This document shows, piece by piece, positions 48,567 to 56,144 of a stretch of DNA of 64,000 nt. Under the pieces are notes generated by a model. The model saw only the letters and a program-made list of their open reading frames with translations, did no database searches and had not been told where the DNA came from. The stretch covers positions 2,177,001 to 2,241,000 of the forward strand of contig JAQIJC010000001.1 in the NCBI GenBank assembly GCA_036946405.1. Direction: 5' to 3'. The stretch's first letter is position 1. Every line of letters begins with the position of its first letter. Position numbers and translations under genes: made by a program. This DNA comes from Sphingomonas phyllosphaerae (lineage in GTDB: Bacteria > Pseudomonadota > Alphaproteobacteria > Sphingomonadales > Sphingomonadaceae).

Positions 48567-50255
48567 ATGGGCGCGATCGCCGGGCTGTTCCATCCCTCGA
48601 CCCCCAAGCCGGTCGATCCGGCGCGCGTCCGCGCGATGGCGGCGGCGATGGCGCATCGCGGGCCGGACGGCGCGGGCGAATGGACCGCGCCGGGGGTCGG
48701 CTTCGCGCACCGGCGGCTGGCGGTGATCGGGGGCGCCGCGGCGACGCAGCCGGTCGCGACCGCGGACCTGCGCTATGCCGCGATGCTCGACGGGACGATC
48801 CTGAACCATGCGGCTTTGCGCGACGAGCTGCGCGGGTTGGGGCATCGCTTCGCGGGGGAGGGCGATGCGGAGGTGGTGCTGCACGGCTTTGCGGCGTGGG
48901 GGCCGGCGTTGCTCGACCGGCTGGAGGGGGCGTTCGCGATCGCGGTGCACGACGCGGCGACGCAGACGCTGTTCCTCGCGCGCGACCGGCTGGGGGCCAA
49001 GCCGCTGCATCTGGCGATGCTGCCGGATGGCGCGCTGATCTTCGCATCCGAGCTGAAGGGGTTGCTCGCGCATCCGTTGCTGCGGCGCGTGCCCGATGCG
49101 GCGGCGGTCGGGGACTATCTGACACTGGGGTATGTGCCCGACGACGCCTGCGTGATCGCGGGGGTGGAGAAGCTGCCGGCGGGGCATTTCCTGCTGGTCG
49201 AGCGCGGGCGGCCGGTGCGCGGCGCGCGGCGGTGGTGGGGCTTGGCCGACGCGGGCGAGGCACCGGCAGAGGCGCTGCTGCCCGAGCTGCGCGCGGCGGT
49301 GGCGCGGGGGGCCGCCGCCGCGCGGCCGGTGGCGCTGCTGCTCGGCGGGCTGGGCGATGCGGCGGTGGTCGCGCTGGCGGCGGAGGCGAGCGCGAAGGCG
49401 GTGGCGACGGTCGGTGTCGGCGACGAAGGTGGGGTGGCGGCGCGGTTCGCGACCGCGCATCGGCAAGCGGCGCTCGATGACCTGCCGGGATTGCTGGATG
49501 ATCTGGTGGCGGCGTTTGACGAGCCGTGCGGCGATCCGGCGGCGCTGGCGGCGATCGTCGCGGCGCGCGGGAGCGGGCCGGTCGTGATGTCGGGGGCCGG
49601 CGCGTCGCTGCTGCTGGACGGCGGACGCTGGCGGCGGTTCGCACGGCGCGAGCGCTGGCGGCGGTGGCGGTGGACGCTGCCGGGGCTGGGCGAGGCGCGG
49701 GCGGATTATGCGCTGGCGGTCGGCGCGGTGGACGTGGGTGAGGTGTGGCGGGCGCAGGCGCTCGCGCAGCGGTTCGGGGCGGCATGGGGTGCGGGCGATC
49801 CGCTGGAGGCCGCGCTGCGCACCGATCTGGCGACGCGACTGCCGGGGCAGGTGCTGACGATCGCCGATCGCGCCGGGATGGCGGCGGGAGCGGAGTGGCG
49901 GACGCCGTTCGCCGATCCGGCGCTGGTGACGTTCGTGCTGTCGCTGCCGGCCGGGGTGCGGGGGGCGCGGACCTCGCCGCTGGTCGGGGCGATGGCGCGG
50001 CATCTGCCGGCGATGCCCGTCACCGCGCCGTCGCTGCCGGTGTCGCAATGGTTGCGGGGGGCGCTGGCGGCGGACGTGGCGCGGCTGGAACGGTCGCGGC
50101 TTCTCGCCGAGCTGGGGTGGTTCGACACGGCGCGGATCGCGGCGTGGATCAAGCGACACCGCGGCGGGGACGAATCGCGCGACCTGCTGCTGTGGCGGTT
50201 GCTGGTGCTGGAGCGGAGCCTCAGCCGGTTGTTCGGCTGGCCAGCGTCCGTTTGA
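48567..50255 (+). CDS. Asparagine-synthetase-like protein with degenerate active sites
   Basis: 562 residues with the full AsnB two-domain layout: glutaminase fold (MAHRGPDGAGEW, RDRLGAKPLHLAMLPDG, FASELKGLLAHP), link LGYVPDD, and synthetase fold. All three key motifs are altered: the N-terminal nucleophile Cys is replaced (MGAIAG instead of MCGIAG), the ATP loop SGG-DSS reads LGGLGDA, and SGDGGDELFGG reads SGAGASLLLDGG. Neither glutamine hydrolysis nor adenylation is expected. The frame is intact and codon use is like neighbours, so a pseudoenzyme role is likelier than decay. Start could also be a GTG at 48537. Its 3' end overlaps the convergent esterase by 35 bp. Confidence 0.75.
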   Translation: MGAIAGLFHPSTPKPVDPARVRAMAAAMAHRGPDGAGEWTAPGVGFAHRRLAVIGGAAATQPVATADLRYAAMLDGTILNHAALRDELRGLGHRFAGEGDAEVVLHGFAAWGPALLDRLEGAFAIAVHDAATQTLFLARDRLGAKPLHLAMLPDGALIFASELKGLLAHPLLRRVPDAAAVGDYLTLGYVPDDACVIAGVEKLPAGHFLLVERGRPVRGARRWWGLADAGEAPAEALLPELRAAVARGAAAARPVALLLGGLGDAAVVALAAEASAKAVATVGVGDEGGVAARFATAHRQAALDDLPGLLDDLVAAFDEPCGDPAALAAIVAARGSGPVVMSGAGASLLLDGGRWRRFARRERWRRWRWTLPGLGEARADYALAVGAVDVGEVWRAQALAQRFGAAWGAGDPLEAALRTDLATRLPGQVLTIADRAGMAAGAEWRTPFADPALVTFVLSLPAGVRGARTSPLVGAMARHLPAMPVTAPSLPVSQWLRGALAADVARLERSRLLAELGWFDTARIAAWIKRHRGGDESRDLLLWRLLVLERSLSRLFGWPASV

Positions 50256-51168
50256 TGAACAGGTCGAACAGCTGCGGCCAGTGCGAACCGGGGAGGTCGG
50301 GCGGGAGATAGGCGGGGCCGAAGCCGTGGCCGCCTTCCTGAAAGAAATGCGCCTCAACGGTCACGCGCGCGGCCTGACAGGCGGCGAGCATCGCCATCGG
50401 CTGCGCCGCGGGGACGACCGGATCGTCGAGCGCGTGGGTGATGAAGATCGGCGGCGTGTCGCGATTGACGCGCCGGTCGGTGTCGAAGCGCGCCGCGCCG
50501 AGCGCGCCGACGCGCATCCGGTCGCCGGTGACGACCGGGTAGATCAGCCCGGCATAAGCGGGACGCGCGGGATGGTCGTCGGCGGTGTCGAGCGGCGCGT
50601 AGACCGGGTCGGCGTAGGCGGTGGCGATGCTGGCGGCGAGCAGCCCGCCCGCCGAGAAGCCGACCACGCCCAGCCCGGCGGGATCGATCGCGAAATCGGT
50701 GGCGCGGGCGCGGATCAGCCGCATCGCACGCTGCGCGTCCTGCAGCGGCACGTCCTGCGGCTCCAGCCAGCCTTCGCCGGGGAGGCGATAGGCGAGGACG
50801 AAGACCGTGACGCCGAACGGGTTGAAGGTCCGCGCGACGTTGATCCCCTCGTTCTCGACCGAGAGGTAGCGATAGCCACCGCCGGGGAGCGACAGCAAAG
50901 CGCGGCCATCGGGGCGCGTGGGGCGGTAGACGCCCACGACGGGCTCGGCGACGCCGCGCAGGTGGAGTTCGCGGCGCGGAGGCTGGCCGCTCATCTCGTT
51001 GTTCGGCGTGGGGAGGCGGCGCGGGCTGTTGGGCGGCCGGTTCGGCCAGAGCGTGAAATGCTCGCGTGGCGGCCATTGGGTGACGTCCTGCGCGGACACC
51101 TGCTTTGCGAGCGTGAGGGTGGCGAGGCTGGCCGCTCCGCCGATCAAGGCGCGCCGGTCGATTGGCAT
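50221..51168 (-). CDS. Exported alpha/beta-hydrolase esterase (copy 2)
   Basis: 315 residues. Tat-like signal (DRRALIGGAASLATLTLA), oxyanion segment LPGGGYRYLSVENEG, nucleophile GFSAGGLLAA, acidic residue in HALDDPVVPA and catalytic His in GGHGFG. Paralogue of the esterase at 46059, and the two bracket the LacI and AsnB-like genes. GGAGGGAC supports the start at 51168. Substrate probably an ester of a plant or bacterial polysaccharide, by analogy only. Confidence 0.82.
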   Translation of the reverse strand: MPIDRRALIGGAASLATLTLAKQVSAQDVTQWPPREHFTLWPNRPPNSPRRLPTPNNEMSGQPPRRELHLRGVAEPVVGVYRPTRPDGRALLSLPGGGYRYLSVENEGINVARTFNPFGVTVFVLAYRLPGEGWLEPQDVPLQDAQRAMRLIRARATDFAIDPAGLGVVGFSAGGLLAASIATAYADPVYAPLDTADDHPARPAYAGLIYPVVTGDRMRVGALGAARFDTDRRVNRDTPPIFITHALDDPVVPAAQPMAMLAACQAARVTVEAHFFQEGGHGFGPAYLPPDLPGSHWPQLFDLFIKRTLASRTTG

Positions 51169-51270
51169 CCGTGTCCCTCCGTTGTTTTCGAGAGGGTTAT
51201 GGCAGGGGTTGAAGAGTGGGTGCAACCATGGCTGTCGTTTCGGCGGGCTTGCGCGCTCCGAATACCACAT

Positions 51271-51357
51271 CGTCATCCCGGACTTGATCCGGGATCCCGC
51301 TTCTTCTTTCTCGACTGTCACGAAGAAGCGGGGCCCCGGATCAAGTCCGGGGCGACG
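51271..51357. repeat. Interspersed palindromic repeat, family 4, copy 2
   Basis: Arms CGTCATCCCGGACTTGATCC and GGATCAAGTCCGGGGCGACG around a spacer that itself has GCTTCTTC/GAAGAAGC arms. It lies upstream of the esterase gene and downstream of the polyamine genes. It and the half copy at 51399-51426 take up most of the 297-bp gap. Confidence 0.75.
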
Positions 51358-51398
51358 AACGAGGGTGGGCCGTCGTGACAGCCACTGACATCGGAGGT

Positions 51399-51426
51399 TC
51401 TGGATTCCCGCCTTCGCGGGAATGAC
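51399..51426. repeat. Half copy of palindromic repeat family 1
   Basis: Only the right arm (TCTGGATTCCCGCCTTCGCG then GGAATGAC) is present, 40 bp past a family 4 element. It suggests decay or nested insertion of these units. Confidence 0.6.
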
Positions 51427-51465
51427 AAAGGGGGAGAGCGACTGTGACTCTCCCCCCGCATCACA

Positions 51466-52524
51466 TCATTTGGTGTCGAACAGCGTCGCCCACTTGCGGG
51501 TCGGGCGGTCCTTCCACAGCCCGCGGTGGTAGGCGTCCGACGCCAGCAGCGGCATCACCGAGCCGGCCTCGGCGAACACCATCTGCTCGATGCCGGTGTT
51601 GACCTTGCCCCAGCTCGCCGCCTCCTGCAGCGTCGAGGACGAGCAGGCGCCGTCGCGGACGTCGGCGACGGTGATCTGCACCGCATACTTATGCACCTCG
51701 ACATCCTCGTGCCCGAGGATTTCGGCGCAGACGACGGTGTCCTGAATGAAGTTCTTCGGCACGCCGCCGCCGATCATCAGCAGCCCGGTGGTGCCGGCCT
51801 TGATCTTGATGTCGGTCAGCTCGCGGAAGTCGGCGACCGCGTCGATCATCAGATACGGCTTGCCTTCCTTCGCACGGTCGACCTGATGCTTGACGAGGCC
51901 GAAGCCCGCCGAGCTGTCGACGAACGCCGGGCAGAAGATCGGCACGTCATGCTCATAGGCGAGCTTGACGAGGCTGTTCTCCTTCTTGCCGTGCTCGACG
52001 AGATACTTGCCCATCTCGCGGATGAAGGCGCGCGACGAATAGGCCTTCGGTTCGATCGCATTGCAGATCTCGTAGATCGTGTGGTCGCAGTCCTGAAGCT
52101 GCTCCTCGTCGATGTACGTGTCGTAGATGCGGTCGATGTAGAGCGAGCGCAGCGTGTCGTCATCGGGCACCTCGAGCGCCTGATAATGCTTGTGGCCGAG
52201 GCCCTCGAAGAAATCCATGTCGACGATGGTGGCGCCGGTGGCGACGATCACGTCGACCATGTTGTTGCGCACCAGCTCGGCATAGAGGTCCATGCAGCCG
52301 CCGGCCGAGGTCGATCCGGCGATGACGAGGACGACGGTACAGTCCTTGTCGCCGAGCATCTGGTTGTAGATCTTCGTCGCGCGGCCGAGGTCGCGGCTGG
52401 TGAAGCTCATGTCGCTCATCGCGTCGACGATCGGGCGCGCGTCGAAGCTCTTGATGTCGATGTGCTTGACCTGCTTCGACAGCAGTTCCGCCTTGCGGGT
52501 GTCGTTGATGGTGGTGTCGGTCAT
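51466..52524 (-). CDS. Deoxyhypusine-synthase-like protein, putative homospermidine synthase
   Basis: 352 residues, close to human deoxyhypusine synthase in length. NAD-binding marks VIAGSTSAGGCMDLYAELVR and ATGATIVDMDFFEGLG; the putative catalytic Lys is in MIGGGVPKNFIQDT. In eukaryotes the enzyme transfers a butylamine group from spermidine to eIF5A, but bacteria lack eIF5A; bacterial homologues next to ornithine decarboxylase are thought to make sym-homospermidine from putrescine. That fits the polyamine typical of Sphingomonas. Start at 52524 (MTDTTIND). Cotranscribed with the upstream decarboxylase. Confidence 0.85.
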   Translation of the reverse strand: MTDTTINDTRKAELLSKQVKHIDIKSFDARPIVDAMSDMSFTSRDLGRATKIYNQMLGDKDCTVVLVIAGSTSAGGCMDLYAELVRNNMVDVIVATGATIVDMDFFEGLGHKHYQALEVPDDDTLRSLYIDRIYDTYIDEEQLQDCDHTIYEICNAIEPKAYSSRAFIREMGKYLVEHGKKENSLVKLAYEHDVPIFCPAFVDSSAGFGLVKHQVDRAKEGKPYLMIDAVADFRELTDIKIKAGTTGLLMIGGGVPKNFIQDTVVCAEILGHEDVEVHKYAVQITVADVRDGACSSSTLQEAASWGKVNTGIEQMVFAEAGSVMPLLASDAYHRGLWKDRPTRKWATLFDTK

Positions 52525-52580
52525 GGGGGCTCCCACAGGGAAATACACGTCGTTCAATGGGGACGCGAAAACCCGAACGA

Positions 52581-52611
52581 TGACGGCGTGCGGAATGTCC
52601 GCACGCCGTCA
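52581..52611. terminator. Perfect 13-bp hairpin between decarboxylase and DHS-like genes
   Basis: TGACGGCGTGCGG (52581-52593) and its exact complement (52599-52611) enclose a 5-base loop. On the minus strand it follows the decarboxylase stop by 22 bp and is followed by TCGTTCGGGTTTTCGC, a weak T tract. It may be a leaky terminator or RNA-processing site setting the ratio of the two enzymes. Confidence 0.55.
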
Positions 52612-52633
52612 CCGGATCACTGAAGTCGGAAGG

Positions 52634-53866
52634 TTACAGCTTCACGACGTTGCCGGTAACCTGTCGCGGCAGTTCGATGTAGAGCGACTCCATCGGCTCG
52701 TCGGTGGCGACCACCGTCTCGTCCGAGGTGAAGCCGTTGAACGCGGTGCGCATCGCCGCGCCGTACGCGCCGAGCATCCCGACCTCGACATAATCGCCGA
52801 CGGTCACGTCCGCGGGGAGCGGGAACGGACCGGGCATATAGTCCATGTCGTCGCAGGTCGGACCCCACAGGCTGAACGCATGATCGCGGACGGTCGACTC
52901 CGGCTCGCGCAGCAGCGCGACCGGGTAGCGCCAGCCGATGTGCGCCGCGTCGAACAGCGCGCCATAGGCGCCGTCGTTAATGTACAGTTCCTCGCCGCGG
53001 CGCCGCTCGACGCGCACCACGACCGAGCTGTACTCGGCGCTGAGCGCACGGCCGGGTTCCGCCCAGAGTTCGGCCGAATAGCTGATCGGCAGGCTCTCGA
53101 ACGCGCGGTGGATCGTCTCAAAGTAGCGCTCCAGCGGCGGCGGGGTCATGCCCGGATAGACCGACGGGAAGCCGCCGCCGACGTCGATGACGTCGACCGT
53201 CACCGCCGCACCGACGATCGCCTGACGCACGCGCTCCATCGCCTGTGCATAGGCATCCGGGGTCATCGCCTGCGAACCGACATGGAAGCAGATGCCGAGC
53301 GCATCTGCGACCTGACGCGTGGCGAGCAGCAGCTCCTTCGACTCGTCGGGCGCGACGCCGAACTTGGCGCCGAGGCTGAGCTTCGAATGCTCCGACGAGA
53401 CGCGCAGCCGCACACAGAGCGTGAGGTCCGCCGCGCCGCGGGTGGCACGCACGATCTTCGCCAGCTCTTCCATGCTGTCGAGCGAGAAGGTGCGGACACC
53501 GTGCGTGTAATACGCCTCGGCGATCGCTTCCTCGGCCTTGACCGGGTGCATGAAGCACAGGGTCGCGTCCGGCAGGGTGCGGGCGACCAGACGGACCTCG
53601 GCGATCGAGGCGACGTCATAGGTCGTCACACCGTTGTCATAGAGCGTGCGTAGCAGCTCCGGGCTCGGGTTCGCCTTGACCGCATACATGGTCCGGCCCG
53701 GAAACTTCTCCGTGAAGAAGCGGGCGGCCCGTGCCGCGGCGTGCGGACGAACGATCGTCACCGGCTGGACCGGTTGACGCATGGCGATGTCGATGGCCCC
53801 GGCGACGGAATCGGCGGGAACGGTCGAGAGGGGCGCTAACCCCAGCGCGCGATGATGCTGGTGCAA
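52634..53866 (-). CDS. Ornithine decarboxylase (group IV, alanine-racemase fold)
   Basis: 410 residues. PLP Lys in TMYAVKANPSPELL near residue 60, then HVGSQ, the phosphate-binding DVGGGFPSVYPG, EPGR, and the substrate-contacting Cys/Asp in GPTCDDMDYM. Makes putrescine from ornithine (some homologues also act on lysine). A TTG start at 53866 is chosen because GGAGG lies nine bases upstream; an in-frame ATG at 53896 precedes that site. Putrescine would feed the next gene. Confidence 0.88.
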   Translation of the reverse strand: MHQHHRALGLAPLSTVPADSVAGAIDIAMRQPVQPVTIVRPHAAARAARFFTEKFPGRTMYAVKANPSPELLRTLYDNGVTTYDVASIAEVRLVARTLPDATLCFMHPVKAEEAIAEAYYTHGVRTFSLDSMEELAKIVRATRGAADLTLCVRLRVSSEHSKLSLGAKFGVAPDESKELLLATRQVADALGICFHVGSQAMTPDAYAQAMERVRQAIVGAAVTVDVIDVGGGFPSVYPGMTPPPLERYFETIHRAFESLPISYSAELWAEPGRALSAEYSSVVVRVERRRGEELYINDGAYGALFDAAHIGWRYPVALLREPESTVRDHAFSLWGPTCDDMDYMPGPFPLPADVTVGDYVEVGMLGAYGAAMRTAFNGFTSDETVVATDEPMESLYIELPRQVTGNVVKL

Positions 53867-54015
53867 CTCAAGGGACCTCCAATTGCCTTTCGGCATACGG
53901 TGACAAAAAGCTGCCTTGCGGTTGGAAGTCCCATGGGGCAGCGGAGGCGCGAAATATGATCGCTGGACGTGGATGTAAAGTGTCCATTGCGACGAAAGGT
54001 TCAATCGTGACGATT

Positions 54016-54978
54016 ATGCGACAGCCGACCCGCGCCGGGGTGCGTGACGCCGCGGCCAAGGTGGCGGCAGTGCTCCCGCCGACGCCGATTTTGTCGCATG
54101 AAATCAGGGGTATGGATGTCGTCTTGAAGGCGGAGTGTCTTCAGCCGATCGGGGCCTTCAAGGTGCGCGGGGCATGGCATCGGCTGACCGCCTTGAGCGA
54201 CGAATCGAGGCAGCGCGGCGTCGTGGCGTTCTCGTCGGGCAATCATGCGCAGGGCATCGCCTGGGCGGCGAAGCGACTGGGTATTTCGGCAACGGTGGTG
54301 ATGCCCGCCGACGCGCCGGTCGCCAAGCGCGACTCGACGCTCGCACTCGGCGCGGAGGTGGTGCCGTACGACCGTGCCACGGAGTCGCGCGAGGCGATCG
54401 CGGCGCGACTGGCCGAGGCACGCGGGGCGACATTGGTGCCGAGCTTCGACGATCCGTGGGTGATCGAGGGGCAGGGCAGCGCCGGGATCGAGGCCGCGGC
54501 GCAGATGGCGGCGGCCGGGCTCGGCGCGCCGCGGCATGTGGTGGTGCCATGCGGCGGGGGCGGGCTGGCGGCGGGGCTGGCGCTGGCGTTGCCCGAGGCG
54601 CGGGTGACGGTGGTCGAGCCCGAGGGCTGGGACGACATGCGCCGCAGCCTGGAGGCGAGCTGGATCGAGCCGGTCGGCGACGCGCCGCCGCCGACTGCGT
54701 GCGACGCGTTGCAGACGCGGCAGGTGTCGCCGCTGACCTTCGACGTGCTGGCGCGGCGCGATGCGACCGGGGTGGCGGTCAGCGAGGCGGAGATACGCGC
54801 GGCGCAGCGCTGGGCTGCGGCGCAGCTGCGGCTGGTGGTCGAGCCGGGCGGCGCGGTGGCGCTGGCGGCGGTGCTGGCGGGGCGGGTCGGGGTCGAGCCG
54901 GGGATGCTGGTGATCCTGTCGGGCGGGAACGTCGACCTGGCGGATTATGCGCGCGTGCTGGCGGGGGAAGGGGCGTGA
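54016..54978 (+). CDS. Threonine/serine dehydratase-like PLP enzyme
   Basis: 320 residues of the fold-type II PLP family. Schiff-base Lys in IGAFKVRGAWHRL, SSGNHAQGIAWAAKRLG, and the phosphate cup PCGGGGLAAGLAL. No C-terminal ACT regulatory domain, so it is the short catabolic type that deaminates threonine or serine to a keto acid. A GTG at 54007 is an alternative start. Divergent from the decarboxylase; a small membrane protein gene overlaps its stop. Confidence 0.85.
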   Translation: MRQPTRAGVRDAAAKVAAVLPPTPILSHEIRGMDVVLKAECLQPIGAFKVRGAWHRLTALSDESRQRGVVAFSSGNHAQGIAWAAKRLGISATVVMPADAPVAKRDSTLALGAEVVPYDRATESREAIAARLAEARGATLVPSFDDPWVIEGQGSAGIEAAAQMAAAGLGAPRHVVVPCGGGGLAAGLALALPEARVTVVEPEGWDDMRRSLEASWIEPVGDAPPPTACDALQTRQVSPLTFDVLARRDATGVAVSEAEIRAAQRWAAAQLRLVVEPGGAVALAAVLAGRVGVEPGMLVILSGGNVDLADYARVLAGEGA

Positions 54979-55157
54979 ACGCTGCTTCGCTGAGCGGCAT
55001 CGCGGCGGTCGCGCCGGCGGTGGCGATGCTGGCGGCGTTCGCGTGCGCGATCGGCGGGGGATATTTGCTGGTGAAGCGGCGGCAGCGGCTGAAGGGCGTG
55101 CTGATGCTGGTGATGGCCGCGGTGCTGGTGGGGAATGTGCTGATCTGGACGATGTGA
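54975..55157 (+). CDS. Small membrane protein, 60 aa, hypothetical
   Basis: Starts with a GTG overlapping the dehydratase stop (GTGA), so translation is coupled. Two hydrophobic segments (AVAPAVAMLAAFACAIGGGY and VLMLVMAAVLVGNVLIW) are joined by a basic loop KRRQRLKG. The charge pattern predicts a hairpin in the inner membrane with the loop in the cytoplasm. I do not recognise the family. Confidence 0.6.
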   Translation: MNAASLSGIAAVAPAVAMLAAFACAIGGGYLLVKRRQRLKGVLMLVMAAVLVGNVLIWTM

Positions 55158-55215
55158 GGGTGGGTGAGGGTGGGTGAGGGTGGCGGTTGGTTTGGCGCGC
55201 CACCTTCCCCACGGT

Positions 55216-55310
55216 CGTCATCCCCGCGAAGGCGGGGATCCAGAACCTCTGGGGTTTCGGCCTTTGCGACGACCTGCGCGTCTGGATTCCCGCCTGCGCG
55301 GGAATGACGG
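55216..55310. repeat. Interspersed palindromic repeat, family 1, copy 3
   Basis: Arms CGTCATCCCCGCGAAGGCGG and ATTCCCGCCTGCGCGGGAAT around a spacer ending GACCTGCGCGTCTGG, the same core as copies at 337 and 7081. It lies between convergent genes. Confidence 0.8.
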
Positions 55311-55415
55311 AGAACGGGCCGCGGGCAAAGCCCGCGTCGTCGGTCCGCGCGGGGCGCCGCCGGCCGGTGAGCCGCGGAAGGCGGGCGCAGGCGGTCGCCT
55401 GCGCTTCGGCGCGGC

Positions 55416-56072
55416 TCACTTGATCGGCGAGTTCGGGTCCAGACGCATGTCGAGGTAATTGTCGACCGACTTCATCAGGTCGTCCATCTCGTGCTCGAAG
55501 AAGTGGTTGGCGCGCGGGATCACGTCGTGGTGGATCGTGATGTGCTTCTGCGTGCGCAGCTTGTCGACCAGCTTCTGCGAGGCGAGCGGGGTGGCGACCT
55601 CGTCCTCGGCGCCCTGGATGATGATCCCCGACGACGGGCACGGCGCGAGGAACGAGAAATCGAACAGGTTCGCGGGCGGCGCAATCGAGATGAAGCCGCG
55701 GATCTCCGGACGGCGCATCAGCAGCTGCATCGCGATCCACGCGCCGAAGCCGAAGCCGGCGACCCAGGTGGTCTGCGCCTCCTGATGGAAGCTCTGCACC
55801 CAGTCGAGCGCGGAAGCCGCGTCGGACAGTTCGCCGATGCCATTGTCGAACGTGCCCTGGCTCTTGCCGACGCCGCGGAAGTTGAAGCGCAGCGTGGCGA
55901 AGCCGCGGCGCTGGAAGGTCTTGTACAATTCCTGCACGATCTTGTTGTTCATCGTGCCGCCCGCGTTCGGGTGCGGGTGGAGGATCATCGCGACGGGCGC
56001 GCGCGGGCGCGGGGCGGGGGCGAAGCGCCCCTCGATGCGGCCTTCGGGTCCGGGAAAGATGACTTCTGGCAT
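55416..56072 (-). CDS. Alpha/beta-hydrolase-fold protein lacking the nucleophile Ser
   Basis: 218 residues. Core phrases AMILHPHPNAGGTMNNKIVQ, RFNFRGVGKSQG, MQLLMRRPEIRGFISIAPP, IIQGAEDEVAT and the His segment RANHFFEHEMDD. The nucleophile elbow reads AGFGFGAWIA, where a Ser is normally at the middle position (GxSxG); Gly there would leave no classical hydrolase chemistry. The acid and His positions remain. Divergent from the cysteine desulfurase operon. Start at 56072 (MPEVIFPGPEG). Confidence 0.8.
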   Translation of the reverse strand: MPEVIFPGPEGRIEGRFAPAPRPRAPVAMILHPHPNAGGTMNNKIVQELYKTFQRRGFATLRFNFRGVGKSQGTFDNGIGELSDAASALDWVQSFHQEAQTTWVAGFGFGAWIAMQLLMRRPEIRGFISIAPPANLFDFSFLAPCPSSGIIIQGAEDEVATPLASQKLVDKLRTQKHITIHHDVIPRANHFFEHEMDDLMKSVDNYLDMRLDPNSPIK

Positions 56073-56144
56073 GATGACCTTGTGCTTGGACAGGCAGCCG
56101 TTGGGGCCGGCGGGAAGCGCGCTATATAGGCCCGAACGCCGAAA

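Noticed and set aside
47350..49785. An 811-codon frame on the minus strand
   Set aside because: It lies opposite the LacI and AsnB-like genes. The product is almost all Pro, Arg, Ala and Ser, a shadow of high-GC third positions.
48504..50357. A 617-codon minus frame opposite the AsnB-like gene
   Set aside because: Considered because the AsnB-like protein is degenerate, but the minus product has no signal, domain or ribosome site and is Arg/Gln/Pro-rich.
54001..55740. A 579-codon minus frame over the dehydratase
   Set aside because: It runs through an intergenic palindrome and is antisense to a recognised PLP enzyme.
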